DNA of 64,000 nt from Deltaproteobacteria bacterium (GTDB lineage Bacteria; Myxococcota_A; UBA9160; UBA4427): the NCBI GenBank assembly GCA_029261855.1, contig JAJDAN010000031.1, positions 62,001-126,000 of the forward strand, given 5' to 3'. Of the stretch, positions 35,690-44,212 are shown piece after piece. Below the pieces are notes generated by a model. That model saw only the letters and a list, made by a program, of their open reading frames with translations. It made no database searches and was not told where the DNA came from. The first letter of the stretch is position 1; each line of letters begins with the position of its first letter. Made by a program: the position numbers and the translations under genes.

Positions 35690-37324
35690 TCAGAGCTGCT
35701 TGAAGAAGTCGTTTCCCTTGTCGTCCACCACGATGAACGCCGGGAAGTTCTCGACCTCGATCTTCCAGATCGCCTCCATCCCGAGTTCCTCGTACTCGAC
35801 GACCGCCACGTCCTTGATGCAGTTCTTCGCCAGGATCGCGGCCGGCCCGCCGATCGAACCGAGATAGAAGCCACCGTGCTTCTTGCAGGCCTCCGTCACC
35901 TGCGCGGACCGGTTGCCCTTGGCGAGGCTGATGAAGCTGCCGCCGTTCTCCATGAAGAGGTCGACGTAGGAATCCATGCGGCCGGCAGTCGTGGGCCCGA
36001 AGGAGCCGGACGCGTAGCCCTCGGGCGTCTTGGCAGGACCGGCGTAGTAGACGATGTGGTCCTTGAAGTAGTCGGGCAGGCCCTCGCCGGCATCCAGGCG
36101 TTCCTTGAGCTTCGCGTGGGCGATGTCCCGGGCCACGATCAAAGTGCCCGTCAACGACAGCTGCGTGGTCACCGGGTGCTGGGACAGCTTCCGGCGGATC
36201 TCGTCCATGGGCTCGTTCAAGTCCACCCGCACGACACTGTCGTCGAGCTCGAACGACTCGGTCTCGGGCAGGAACTGCGCGGGATCGGTCTCGAGCTGCT
36301 CGAGGAAGACGCCGTCGCGGGTGATCTTTGCGAGGACTTGCCGGTCGGCGCTGCAGGAGACACCGATGCCGACGGGGCACGACGCACCGTGGCGCGGCAG
36401 GCGCACGACGCGCACATCGTGACAGAAGTACTTGCCACCGAACTGGGCCCCGATGCCCGTCTTGCGCGTCAGCTCGTGGATGTCCTCTTCGAGCTGCAGG
36501 TCGCGGAAGGCGCGACCGTGCTCATTGCCCGTGGTGGGCAGCCCGTCCAGGTAGCGCGTACTCGCGAGCTTCACGGTCTTGAGCGTCGCCTCGGCCGAGG
36601 TGCCGCCGACGACCACCGCCAGGTGGTAGGGAGGACAGGCCGCCGTGCCCAGCATCTTGATCTTCTCGCCCATGAAGGCGAGCAGGGACTCTTCGTTCAG
36701 AAGCGCTCGCGTTTCCTGGAAGAGGAAGGTCTTGTTCGCCGAGCCGCCGCCCTTCGTGATGAACAACAGTTCGTAGCCGTCACCCGACGTGGACTGGATC
36801 TCGATCTGTGCTGGCAGGTTGGTCCCGGTGTTCTTCTCGTCGTACATCGAGAGAGGCGCCATCTGCGAGTAGCGCAGGTTGCTGGTGTCGTAGGTCTGCT
36901 GGATGCCCCGGGCCAGCGCCGCGTCGTCGCTGTCGTCCGCGCCCGGGGTGGTGAAGACGCGCTGGCCTTTCTTCCCCACGACGATGGCGGTGCCCGTGTC
37001 CTGGCAGGAGGGCAGGATCATGCCGGCTGACACGTTCGCGTTTCGCAGCAGCTCGAGGGCGACGAAGCGGTCGTTGTCCGACGCCTCGGGGTCGTCGAGG
37101 ATCTTGCGAAGCTGCGCCAGGTGACCGGTTCGGAAGAGATGCGAGACGTCGCGAATCGCCTCGGCGGCGAGCGCGGTCAGCGCTTCCGACTTCACCTTCA
37201 GGATCTTCTGTCCCTCGAACTCGGCCTCGGAAACGAAGTCGCTTCCGTCGGGACTCTCGATCTTGCGATAGACGGTGCCGTCGGGACCCAGCTCGAACGG
37301 TTTCTGGTAGTGGAAGTCGGCCAC
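35690..37324 (-). CDS. Class I fumarate hydratase ([4Fe-4S], FumA-type)
   Basis: A 544-aa single-chain class I fumarase of the TCA cycle. Signature segments are [48 protein letters not shown] and [17 protein letters not shown]; their cysteines would hold the oxygen-sensitive iron-sulfur cluster. The C-terminal swivelling domain ([44 protein letters not shown]) is present. GTG at 37324 with GAGGAGC upstream. Confidence 0.95.
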   Translation of the reverse strand: MADFHYQKPFELGPDGTVYRKIESPDGSDFVSEAEFEGQKILKVKSEALTALAAEAIRDVSHLFRTGHLAQLRKILDDPEASDNDRFVALELLRNANVSAGMILPSCQDTGTAIVVGKKGQRVFTTPGADDSDDAALARGIQQTYDTSNLRYSQMAPLSMYDEKNTGTNLPAQIEIQSTSGDGYELLFITKGGGSANKTFLFQETRALLNEESLLAFMGEKIKMLGTAACPPYHLAVVVGGTSAEATLKTVKLASTRYLDGLPTTGNEHGRAFRDLQLEEDIHELTRKTGIGAQFGGKYFCHDVRVVRLPRHGASCPVGIGVSCSADRQVLAKITRDGVFLEQLETDPAQFLPETESFELDDSVVRVDLNEPMDEIRRKLSQHPVTTQLSLTGTLIVARDIAHAKLKERLDAGEGLPDYFKDHIVYYAGPAKTPEGYASGSFGPTTAGRMDSYVDLFMENGGSFISLAKGNRSAQVTEACKKHGGFYLGSIGGPAAILAKNCIKDVAVVEYEELGMEAIWKIEVENFPAFIVVDDKGNDFFKQL

Positions 37325-37417
37325 GGGCTGCTCCTCGCGCGCTCTCGGATTCGTGCGGACGCGCGAGGATAGCGAAGCAGGACCGGCCGAGAGCGACGGC
37401 AGGGCAGAAGCAGCGCG

Positions 37418-38080
37418 TCAGTCGTCGACGAGCAGATAGCGCGCCATCATGTCCGCCAGCTCGGCCATCAGGATCTCGGCACGCGCGTCTTCTTCCTCGC
37501 CCTCCGTGGTGATGAGGTCGCGCAGGACGGCCTCGAAGGACCGGCAGATCGTGACGGCCGCCGTCTCGGGGTCGATCCCCTTGCGGATACGGCCCAGCTC
37601 CAGGCCAATGCGCACGTCGACCCGCGTGAGCTCGGCGTATCTCTCCTCGTGGGCGCGGCAGCGCTCCGCCACCTCGGGGTCGCGGCGCGCCAGATCGACC
37701 GCGATCATGTACACGGCGGGGTACTTGAAGCGCAGCTTGCGAATCAGGCGCAGGCTCTCGATCAACGACGCGCGAAAGTCCGGGGCTCGCAGTGCCTTGG
37801 CGAGCGGGCCGCCACGTTCGCCCATGAGATCGGCGCTCGTCTCGCCGGACTCGCGATCGAGCAGCTCCAGCAACAGCTCACGCTTGTCGGCGAAGTGGTG
37901 ATAGAGGGTTCCGACGCCGACGCCCGCGAGTCGCGCGACCTCACCGATCGAGGTGCCCTCGTAGCCGTCTCGCCCGAAGAGCTCGCGAGCGACCCGCAAC
38001 AGCTTCTCGCGCGTCGCCTGCCCACGCGACTGGGTCCTGCGCGCCCCGGACGGTCCGGGCTGCTTCGCGGGCGGCGCCAT
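37418..38080 (-). CDS. TetR/AcrR family transcriptional regulator
   Basis: A 220-aa regulator with an N-terminal TetR helix-turn-helix (TREKLLRVARELFGRDGYEGTSIGEVARLAGVGVGTLYHHFADKRELLLELL). The remaining helical domain would bind an unknown ligand. It is a tandem paralogue of the regulator at 38084, three nt apart and identical in length (220 aa), so the pair arose by duplication and is probably co-transcribed. Confidence 0.9.
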   Translation of the reverse strand: MAPPAKQPGPSGARRTQSRGQATREKLLRVARELFGRDGYEGTSIGEVARLAGVGVGTLYHHFADKRELLLELLDRESGETSADLMGERGGPLAKALRAPDFRASLIESLRLIRKLRFKYPAVYMIAVDLARRDPEVAERCRAHEERYAELTRVDVRIGLELGRIRKGIDPETAAVTICRSFEAVLRDLITTEGEEEDARAEILMAELADMMARYLLVDD

Positions 38081-38083
38081 CTA

Positions 38084-38746
38084 CTACGGCGCGAGCAGGT
38101 ACGAATTGAGCAGGTCGGCGAGGATCTCGATCTGTTCATCGACCGCGGTTTCGGGTGCTTCGGCGATCTTCGTGAGACCCACGTCGATGATGGTCTGCAC
38201 CATCTTCGACGCTTGATCGAGGTCTACGTCCGCGCGCAGCTTGCCGAGTCGCTGCCCCAGCGCGATGTCGTCCCGCATGCTCTCCACGCGCGACGCGTCG
38301 ATCCGCGCGCAGACGGCCGCGACCTCCGGGTCCCGCCGACCGACGTCCCTCGCGATCAACAGCAGGCTCGGACGACGCCTGCGCACGTCCGCGGCCATAC
38401 GCAGGACGGCCTGCGAGGCAGCCGAGAAGTCATCGGACGCCAGAGCGAGGCTCAAACCGCCGCCCCCCGTCTTCGTGTTGGTAATCAGCGCGCTGTTCTC
38501 GTACTCGAGCAGCTCGAGCAGGATGGCGCGCTTGTCGCGGAAGTGGTGATAGACCGTGCCGACGCCAACTTCAGCTCGCCGCGCCACGTCCCCAATTGAC
38601 GTACCCTCGAAGCCGCGCGTCGCGAACAGGTCCCAGGCGGCACTCAGCAGCTTCTCGCGCGTCTTCACGCCACGGGGCTGCCCCAGCGCCGGCTGGGGAC
38701 CTCGCGCCGACTCGACGCTCTCGAGGTCGATCAGGGGCTGGCTCAT
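38084..38746 (-). CDS. TetR/AcrR family transcriptional regulator, paralogue of its neighbour
   Basis: A 220-aa TetR regulator (TREKLLSAAWDLFATRGFEGTSIGDVARRAEVGVGTVYHHFRDKRAILLELL). The start MSQPLID at 38746 is favoured because a -10 element lies 7 nt upstream and the length then equals its paralogue; ATG at 38770 and GTG at 38785 are longer alternatives. It is divergent from the LLM oxidoreductase, a common regulator-target arrangement. Confidence 0.88.
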   Translation of the reverse strand: MSQPLIDLESVESARGPQPALGQPRGVKTREKLLSAAWDLFATRGFEGTSIGDVARRAEVGVGTVYHHFRDKRAILLELLEYENSALITNTKTGGGGLSLALASDDFSAASQAVLRMAADVRRRRPSLLLIARDVGRRDPEVAAVCARIDASRVESMRDDIALGQRLGKLRADVDLDQASKMVQTIIDVGLTKIAEAPETAVDEQIEILADLLNSYLLAP

Positions 38747-38753
38747 CCGAGGC

Positions 38754-38797
38754 AGACTAGGCCCACCCATATGGGGGGTCAACACGGGTAATACCCG
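38754..38797. promoter_or_regulatory. tetR promoter and two palindromes in the tetR/LLM divergent region
   Basis: Reading the minus strand: -35 TTGACC (38777-38782), 17-bp spacer, -10 TAGTCT (38754-38759), then 7 nt to the ATG. The palindrome CCCATATGGG (38766-38775) is in the spacer. A second palindrome CGGGTAATACCCG (38785-38797) lies further towards the LLM gene. Both are candidate operators for the tandem TetR proteins. The remaining gap to 38885 has a Shine-Dalgarno (GAGGAGAAGG) for the LLM gene. Confidence 0.6.
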
Positions 38798-38885
38798 AAT
38801 TCGTCCTCAGGACCCGAATAGGTCGCCAAGCCGTAGTATCTGGGCGCGAAGACCGCTGATTTCCCACAGTAAACGAGGAGAAGGC

Positions 38886-39833
38886 ATGGCTTCCCCCGCT
38901 GATTCCTGCCATTTCGGCGTCACGCTGCCCCAGATCAAACGCAGCTGGGACGAGGTCCGAGAAGCTGCGACGACCTTCGACGCCTGCGGCTTCGATTCAG
39001 TCTGGGCCTGCGACCACATCTACGGCGTCCCGATGCCGAACCTTCCGATCTTCGAGGCCTGGAGTCAGCTTGCCGCCGTCGCGGCCATTACCGAGCACGT
39101 CGGCCTCGGCACGCTCGTGACACCGCCTTTCTTCCGCAACCCGGCGGTACTCGCGAAGCAGGTGGCCACCATCGACCACGTCTCGTCGGGTCGCACGATC
39201 ATGGGTCTCGGCGCCGGCTGGTTCGCGCCCGAATTCGAGCAGACCGGCTGCTCGTTCCCGAGTCTCCCCGAGCGCATGCGCGCCCTCGAAGAGACCGCGA
39301 TCATCCTGAAGGGCCTCTGGACCGAGGAGCGCTTCAGCTACGAAGGGCGCCACTTCCGGGTCAAGGACGCCGTCAGCGAACCGAAGCCCATCCGGCGGCC
39401 TCCGATCCTCATCGGTGGCACTGGCGAGAAGGTGCTGATGGGAATCGTCGCTCGCCACGCCGACATCTGGAACAACATGGCGATCGCCCAGGCCCAGCTC
39501 CGGCAGAAGGCCGAGGCGCTCCGGCGGCGATGTGACGAGGAGAAACGGGATTGGGACACCCTTCGGATCTCACAGCAGTGCGTCGTGGTCATTGCCGAGA
39601 CCGAAGACGAAGCCAGGACCTCCCTGGCCCGTGCCCAGAAGATCTACGGCGGCCACCTCGGCGCCGGCCTCGAGGAGCACGGCATCTGGGGTACGCCCGA
39701 GAGGGTCATCGACTGCATCGAGCAGCACCGGAAGCACGGCTGCTCGGGCTTCGTGATCGAGTTCTTCGGTCGGGACACCCGGGAGCCCGCTCGCCTGTTC
39801 GCCGACAAGGTCCTGCCGGCGTTCCGTTCCTGA
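38886..39833 (+). CDS. LLM class (luciferase-like) flavin/F420-dependent oxidoreductase
   Basis: A 315-aa bacterial-luciferase-like TIM barrel. It begins CHFGVTLPQIKRSWDEVREAATTFDACGFDSVWACDHIYG, with GTLVTPPFFRNPAVLAKQVATIDHVSSGRTIMGLGAGW in the middle, typical of F420-dependent LLM oxidoreductases from actinobacteria and related high-GC lineages. Cofactor (F420 or FMN) and substrate cannot be decided from sequence alone. A GAGGAGAAGG site precedes the ATG. Divergent TetR pair likely controls it. Confidence 0.88.
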   Translation: MASPADSCHFGVTLPQIKRSWDEVREAATTFDACGFDSVWACDHIYGVPMPNLPIFEAWSQLAAVAAITEHVGLGTLVTPPFFRNPAVLAKQVATIDHVSSGRTIMGLGAGWFAPEFEQTGCSFPSLPERMRALEETAIILKGLWTEERFSYEGRHFRVKDAVSEPKPIRRPPILIGGTGEKVLMGIVARHADIWNNMAIAQAQLRQKAEALRRRCDEEKRDWDTLRISQQCVVVIAETEDEARTSLARAQKIYGGHLGAGLEEHGIWGTPERVIDCIEQHRKHGCSGFVIEFFGRDTREPARLFADKVLPAFRS

Positions 39834-39905
39834 CGGAACATGGCCACACCCGAGCGGCCACGTGAGCGTCAGGTGAGAGCGCCCCCCGTCCGACAAGTCG
39901 TTATC

Positions 39906-42086
39906 ATGAGAATCATGCAGTCCATTTCCTTCTTTTCCCGGGCCTCTTCCCGCGCCCTTCGGCAGTTCGGGGCCCGCACTCCGGCACGCCTGGCGCTGGC
40001 GGGCGCGCTCGTCGCAGCCGCCCTGCTGGCCCCGCAACCTGCCTCGGCCACGGGACTTTCCTGCGACCGGGTTCCCGAGCTGCTCAAGGCCTACCTGAAC
40101 AAGCACTACTCGTTCCGCTACCTGAACGACGAGCTTCGCAAGCGCACGGTCGAGAGCTACATCAAGCGGATCGACCCCTCGAAGTCGCTCTTCCTGGTGG
40201 ACGAGCAGGCCGCGCTCGAGCAGAAGCTCCAGGGTGTCTTCCATGACATCCGCCGCGGCGACTGCATCGCATTGCTCGAGATCCGAAACGATCTCATCGC
40301 GCGCTACGAAGTCGCGGAGGCCTTCGTCACCGTCTTCGTCGGCAGCGACGACTATGAGCTCGACACCAGCGTCGAGCTCATCATCGACCCGGACAAGCGC
40401 GCGCGTCCGCGAACGAAGGAAGACCAGGACGATCTCTATCGTCGGCTGGTCCACTTCCAGATGTCGAACTACCTCTCCAACGGAGAGGAGATGTCGGAAG
40501 CCAAGCGCAAGCTCATCCACCGTTACGAGCTGATGACGCGGCGGGCGAAGGAACTCGAAGACAAGGACGTCTACGGCGCCTTCCTCGACTCGTTCGCCAC
40601 GGCTCTCGACCCGCACTCGAACTACTTCACCGCGGAAGCCGTCGAAGACTTCCAGATCGGGATGGAGCTGTCGCTCGAGGGCATCGGCGTGGCGCTCACC
40701 TCGCGCGACGGTTACTCGGTCGTCGAGAAGATCATCCCCGGCGGAGCCGCGGCGCGTGTCGGCGGTCTCGAGCCCAAAGACAAGATCATCGCCGTCGCCC
40801 AGGCCGACGGAGAGTTCGTCGACATCATCGACATGGACCTGCGGGACGTCGTCCGCCTGATCCGGGGCAAGCGCGGAACGACGGTGCGTCTTTCGATCTT
40901 GCGACAGAGCGAGAACACCGAGCGCTTCGTGCTCAGCATCATGCGCGACGAGATCAAGCTGGAAGACCAGGCCGCCGCGCTGCGCTTCGAGGAAGTGCCC
41001 GTCGAAGACGGCAAGACCCTCAAGCTGGCGGTCCTCGAGCTGCCGTCCTTCTACGGCGGCCGGAACCCCACCGAGCGCCAGAGCTCGCGAGACATGCGCG
41101 ACCTGCTGCGCCAGGTGAAGGCCGAGAAGGCCGACGGGCTGCTGCTGGACCTGTCTCGCAACGGCGGCGGGCTGCTCGAGAACTCCGTCGAGATCGCCGG
41201 CTTCTTCATCCGCAATGGCGGCGTCGTGGCCGTCAAGGACACCTATTCGAAGATCTCGGTGCTTCCGGACCCGGACGAGTCGCTGCTCTACGACGGCCCG
41301 ATGGTGCTGCTGACCTCACGCGTTTCGGCTTCCGCGTCCGAGATCGTGGCGGGCGCCATGAAGGACTACAAGCGCGCAGTCATCGTCGGGGACGATCACA
41401 CCTTCGGAAAGGGCACCGTGCAGAGCATGGTGAACCTGCCCCGCGACCTGGGCGCGCTCAAGGTCACCACGGCCCTCTTCTTCCGCCCCGGCGGCAACTC
41501 CACCCAGCACGAGGGCGTCCGCGCCGACATCGTGTTCCCGTCCCTGTACAGCGCCAACGAGCTGGGTGAGAAGCACCAGGACTATTCTCTGCCGAGCCAG
41601 ACCATCGATGCCTTCCTCGTCACGAGTGGTACGTCCAGCACCAGCGAGGATCTGCCCTGGCGACCCGTGACGCCCGAAGGGGTGGCGGCCCTGGCCGAGC
41701 TCTCGCGCAAGCGCGTCGAAGAGAGCGCCGAGTTCGCAGACATCCTCAAGCAGATCGAGGAAACGGAGGAGCGCAACGGCGTCCTCCATCTGTCGGACAT
41801 CTACAAGCCCGACGGTGCCGACGAGACTGCCGATGAAGCGGCCGCCGCCGGCGAGAACGATGCGGCAGCCAAGACGCCCGGCGACGTCAAGAGCGACCGG
41901 GCCAGCAGCGGCGGTCTGCCCAAGGACGGATCCGTCGCGTCGACGGCTGGAAAGGGTGCAGACGGTCTGGCATCGATCCCGCCGGCCGACGCAGCCGCCG
42001 AGGACGAGAGCAGCCCGGAAGCACTTTCTCCGCAGCAGCGGGAGGCGCTCCAGATCCTGGCGGACTGGGTCCGCTTGAACGGTTGA
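39906..42086 (+). CDS. prc: C-terminal processing (tail-specific) periplasmic protease Prc/Tsp
   Basis: A 726-aa S41 peptidase, close to E. coli Prc (682 aa). A signal peptide (residues about 20-50, ending PASATG) is followed by an N-terminal helical domain, a PDZ domain (GIGVALTSRDGYSVVEKIIPGGAAARVGGLEPKD region) and the catalytic core. The core has Ser in SRVSASASEIVAGAMKDYKRA and general-base Lys in TFGKGTVQ. The Ala/Glu-rich C-terminal tail is acidic. Starts at 39906 and 39915 are both possible. The next small gene begins at its stop codon. Confidence 0.93.
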   Translation: MRIMQSISFFSRASSRALRQFGARTPARLALAGALVAAALLAPQPASATGLSCDRVPELLKAYLNKHYSFRYLNDELRKRTVESYIKRIDPSKSLFLVDEQAALEQKLQGVFHDIRRGDCIALLEIRNDLIARYEVAEAFVTVFVGSDDYELDTSVELIIDPDKRARPRTKEDQDDLYRRLVHFQMSNYLSNGEEMSEAKRKLIHRYELMTRRAKELEDKDVYGAFLDSFATALDPHSNYFTAEAVEDFQIGMELSLEGIGVALTSRDGYSVVEKIIPGGAAARVGGLEPKDKIIAVAQADGEFVDIIDMDLRDVVRLIRGKRGTTVRLSILRQSENTERFVLSIMRDEIKLEDQAAALRFEEVPVEDGKTLKLAVLELPSFYGGRNPTERQSSRDMRDLLRQVKAEKADGLLLDLSRNGGGLLENSVEIAGFFIRNGGVVAVKDTYSKISVLPDPDESLLYDGPMVLLTSRVSASASEIVAGAMKDYKRAVIVGDDHTFGKGTVQSMVNLPRDLGALKVTTALFFRPGGNSTQHEGVRADIVFPSLYSANELGEKHQDYSLPSQTIDAFLVTSGTSSTSEDLPWRPVTPEGVAALAELSRKRVEESAEFADILKQIEETEERNGVLHLSDIYKPDGADETADEAAAAGENDAAAKTPGDVKSDRASSGGLPKDGSVASTAGKGADGLASIPPADAAAEDESSPEALSPQQREALQILADWVRLNG

Positions 42087-42343
42087 GGTTGGCGGGCGGC
42101 CTGCTCTGCGTGGTCCTGTTCTTCGCAGCCATCCTCTACGTGACCCAGGCGGAGACCTCCGTCGAGTGCACGGTCTGCATCCACTTCGGCGGCGCCGAGA
42201 ACTGCGCGACGGTCACGGGCCCGGACGAACAGCAGGCCCGCATGCAGGCCACGTCGACGGCCTGCGCACCCCTGTCGTCCGGTGTGACCGAAGGCATGGA
42301 ATGCAGCCGCACGGTCCCGGCCATGGTGCGCTGCGGCGGCTGA
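42083..42343 (+). CDS. Small Cys-rich membrane-anchored or secreted protein
   Basis: I do not recognise this family. The 86-aa product has one N-terminal hydrophobic segment (GLLCVVLFFAAILYVTQA), then a short domain with cysteines spaced ECTVCIHF, ENCATV, TACAPL, MECSRT, VRCGG, suggesting disulfides outside the cytoplasm. Its TTG start overlaps the prc stop as TTGA, so it is probably translated by coupling. The start codon and the reality of the gene are moderately supported only. Confidence 0.55.
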   Translation: MRLAGGLLCVVLFFAAILYVTQAETSVECTVCIHFGGAENCATVTGPDEQQARMQATSTACAPLSSGVTEGMECSRTVPAMVRCGG

Positions 42344-42449
42344 GCCGGGTTTGGCCGTCTGCTAAGCTCCTGCCCCCTGAACCCGCCACTCCGCCTCACC
42401 CCCGCGATCCTGCGTGAATCCCCGGGAGGCGCAGCGACATCGGAGCCCC

Positions 42450-43106
42450 ATGAGTCTCGACGACCCCACTCGCCAGCAGATCGACTCCCTCGTGAAATCG
42501 AACGACGTGATGCTCTTCATGAAGGGGAACCGCGACGCGCCGCAGTGCGGCTTCTCGGCCACCGTGATCCAGATCCTGGACACCCTGGTGCCGGAGTACG
42601 CGACGGCGGACGTGCTGTCCGACCCCGGTCTGCGCGACGGAATCAAGGAATACTCGTCCTGGCCGACGATCCCGCAGCTCTACATCAAGGGCGAGTTCGT
42701 GGGCGGCTGCGACATCATCCAGGAGATGTTCGGGTCCGGCGAGCTGCTCGAGACCCTGGGCATCCAGGTCGACCCCAACGCCCGCCCGGAGATCCAGATC
42801 GACGAGAAGGCGGCCGCCGCGCTCCGCGACGCCGTCGCGGGCGCCGAAGCGGACGGCCGCGAGCTGCACCTGATGATCGACGCGCAGTTCGGAGCCCAGC
42901 TGGCGATGGCTCCCCGCTCGCCCAGCGACATCGAGCTCGTCGCCGGCGGGATCGCGATCCTGATTGATCCACTGAGCGCCAGTCGCGCTGACGGGCTCTC
43001 GATCGAAGCGGTCGAGACGCCGAGAGGCACCGGCTTCAAGATCGAGAACCCGAACGCGCCGGGCAACTCACCGGACAGCTCACCGGACGCGGCCGGCGAC
43101 GCCTGA
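42450..43106 (+). CDS. CGFS monothiol glutaredoxin fused to an A-type (IscA/ErpA-like) domain
   Basis: A 218-aa two-domain protein. Residues 1-105 are a Grx4/GrxD-type glutaredoxin with active site CGFS at 33-36, Lys25 for glutathione, WPTIPQLY and VGGCDI. Residues about 115-205 match the HesB/IscA fold ([59 protein letters not shown]). The three cluster-binding cysteines of A-type carriers (GCSG and CGCG positions) are absent. A [2Fe-2S] role via the Grx domain is established for the family. The second domain's job is unknown. BolA follows 2 nt later. GGAG precedes ATG 42450. Confidence 0.88.
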   Translation: MSLDDPTRQQIDSLVKSNDVMLFMKGNRDAPQCGFSATVIQILDTLVPEYATADVLSDPGLRDGIKEYSSWPTIPQLYIKGEFVGGCDIIQEMFGSGELLETLGIQVDPNARPEIQIDEKAAAALRDAVAGAEADGRELHLMIDAQFGAQLAMAPRSPSDIELVAGGIAILIDPLSASRADGLSIEAVETPRGTGFKIENPNAPGNSPDSSPDAAGDA

Positions 43107-43108
43107 GC

Positions 43109-43378
43109 ATGGCCCTCCAGATCCTCAACCAGGGACCGCCGCCGGAGGAGATCGCGGGCAAGCTGCGCGACGCGATCGCGGGCGCCATCGAAGGCGCCGA
43201 CATCGAGGTGATGCCCCGGGGCCCGGGGCACTTCGAGATCAGCGTCGTCTCCCAGGCATTCGCCGGAAAGACCCGGGTGAAGCAGCACCAGCTCGTCTAC
43301 GGCGCGATCGCAGACCTGATGACCGGCGCCCAGGCGCCGGTCCACGCCATCGACCGGCTGGACTGCCGCACGAGCTAG
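43109..43378 (+). CDS. BolA family protein
   Basis: An 89-aa BolA/IbaG-like protein. The class II KH-like fold signature is visible in HFEISVVSQAFAGKTRVKQHQLVYGAIADLM and the C-terminal invariant-His motif VHAIDRL. CGFS glutaredoxins and BolA proteins form [2Fe-2S]-bridged heterodimers in bacteria and eukaryotes. The 2-nt spacing from the glutaredoxin fusion gene strongly implies they are made together. Confidence 0.92.
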   Translation: MALQILNQGPPPEEIAGKLRDAIAGAIEGADIEVMPRGPGHFEISVVSQAFAGKTRVKQHQLVYGAIADLMTGAQAPVHAIDRLDCRTS

Positions 43379-43382
43379 GCGT

Positions 43383-44057
43383 TCAGCGAGAGCGCCGCGA
43401 TCCGACCAGCGCCGCCCAGATCCCCATCGCGAACAACGCGCCAGAGCCCGCTTCGGGCACTTCGATGGTCGTGAAGGCGTTTTCCACCTTCGCGATCCCC
43501 GAGCCGACCGACAGGCTCACGATCTGGTCGACCATCAACGAGGCGACGGGATCGAAGTCCGTGGAAAGGCCGGGCCAGGGGAAGTTGTCGGTGTCGTCGC
43601 TCGAACCGAAGAGGCTGGCACCATTGGACGCGTCCCAGCTGACTTCGAGCGGGCTCGCACCTACGGCCTGGATCAGCGCCAGGAACGGGATCGAGGCGCT
43701 ATCGATCCCGGCGCTCTTGCCGGCAGAAACCGTGTAGGTCATCTCGAGGGACCCGGGTCCGAACAGGTCGCCAAACCCGAGGATCAATCGGAAGCCCTGC
43801 TCGCGCGGTTGCACGAGGAAGGTGTCGAAGGCCGAGTCGTCGAAGCCGACGGCCGTGAAGTTGAAGTCGCTGAACTCCAGCCCGCCATCGTCGGACAGGA
43901 ACGATGCGCCGCTCTGCAGCTCGGCGACGGTCACGATGTCGCCGTCCCAACCGGCGAGCGCCGGTCCCGCGCTCACGATCAGGATGCCGGCCACAATTGC
44001 GGCCGCAGCACCATCCACCGAAATCCAGCTCAGAACCCGCTTCCACAACAGCTTCAC
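43383..44057 (-). CDS. Secreted protein with PEP-CTERM-like C-terminal sorting signal (VPEA variant)
   Basis: A 224-aa exported protein. The signal peptide (about residues 1-35, ending AGPALAGW) precedes a beta-rich body with aromatic/acidic repeats and no recognisable enzyme motif. The C-terminus is tripartite: VPEAGSG, a hydrophobic helix (ALFAMGIWAALV) and basic SRRSR. This matches the exosortase sorting signal except that the P of PEP is A. GTG at 44057 has GGGAGA upstream; GTG at 44060 is possible. It converges on bolA with 4 nt between stops. Confidence 0.72.
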   Translation of the reverse strand: MKLLWKRVLSWISVDGAAAAIVAGILIVSAGPALAGWDGDIVTVAELQSGASFLSDDGGLEFSDFNFTAVGFDDSAFDTFLVQPREQGFRLILGFGDLFGPGSLEMTYTVSAGKSAGIDSASIPFLALIQAVGASPLEVSWDASNGASLFGSSDDTDNFPWPGLSTDFDPVASLMVDQIVSLSVGSGIAKVENAFTTIEVPEAGSGALFAMGIWAALVGSRRSR

Positions 44058-44212
44058 CACACGATCTCCCACGTGAGCACACAGCTCCTCGGGGCTTCGT
44101 GGTGGTGCGCGAGCGGTTGTGGCAGGCGCCGGCCAACTTTTTCGCAACCGAGCCAGAAACTTCTTCGATATCAGTGACTTGGGAACCCGCGAATCTCACG
44201 CGAGAAAGCGGG

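Noticed and set aside
39903-39917. ATGAGAATCAT at the prc start as a Fur-box core (10 of 11 central positions)
   Set aside because: The flanking hexamers do not match and the motif overlaps the start codon of a protease with no iron link; probably chance.
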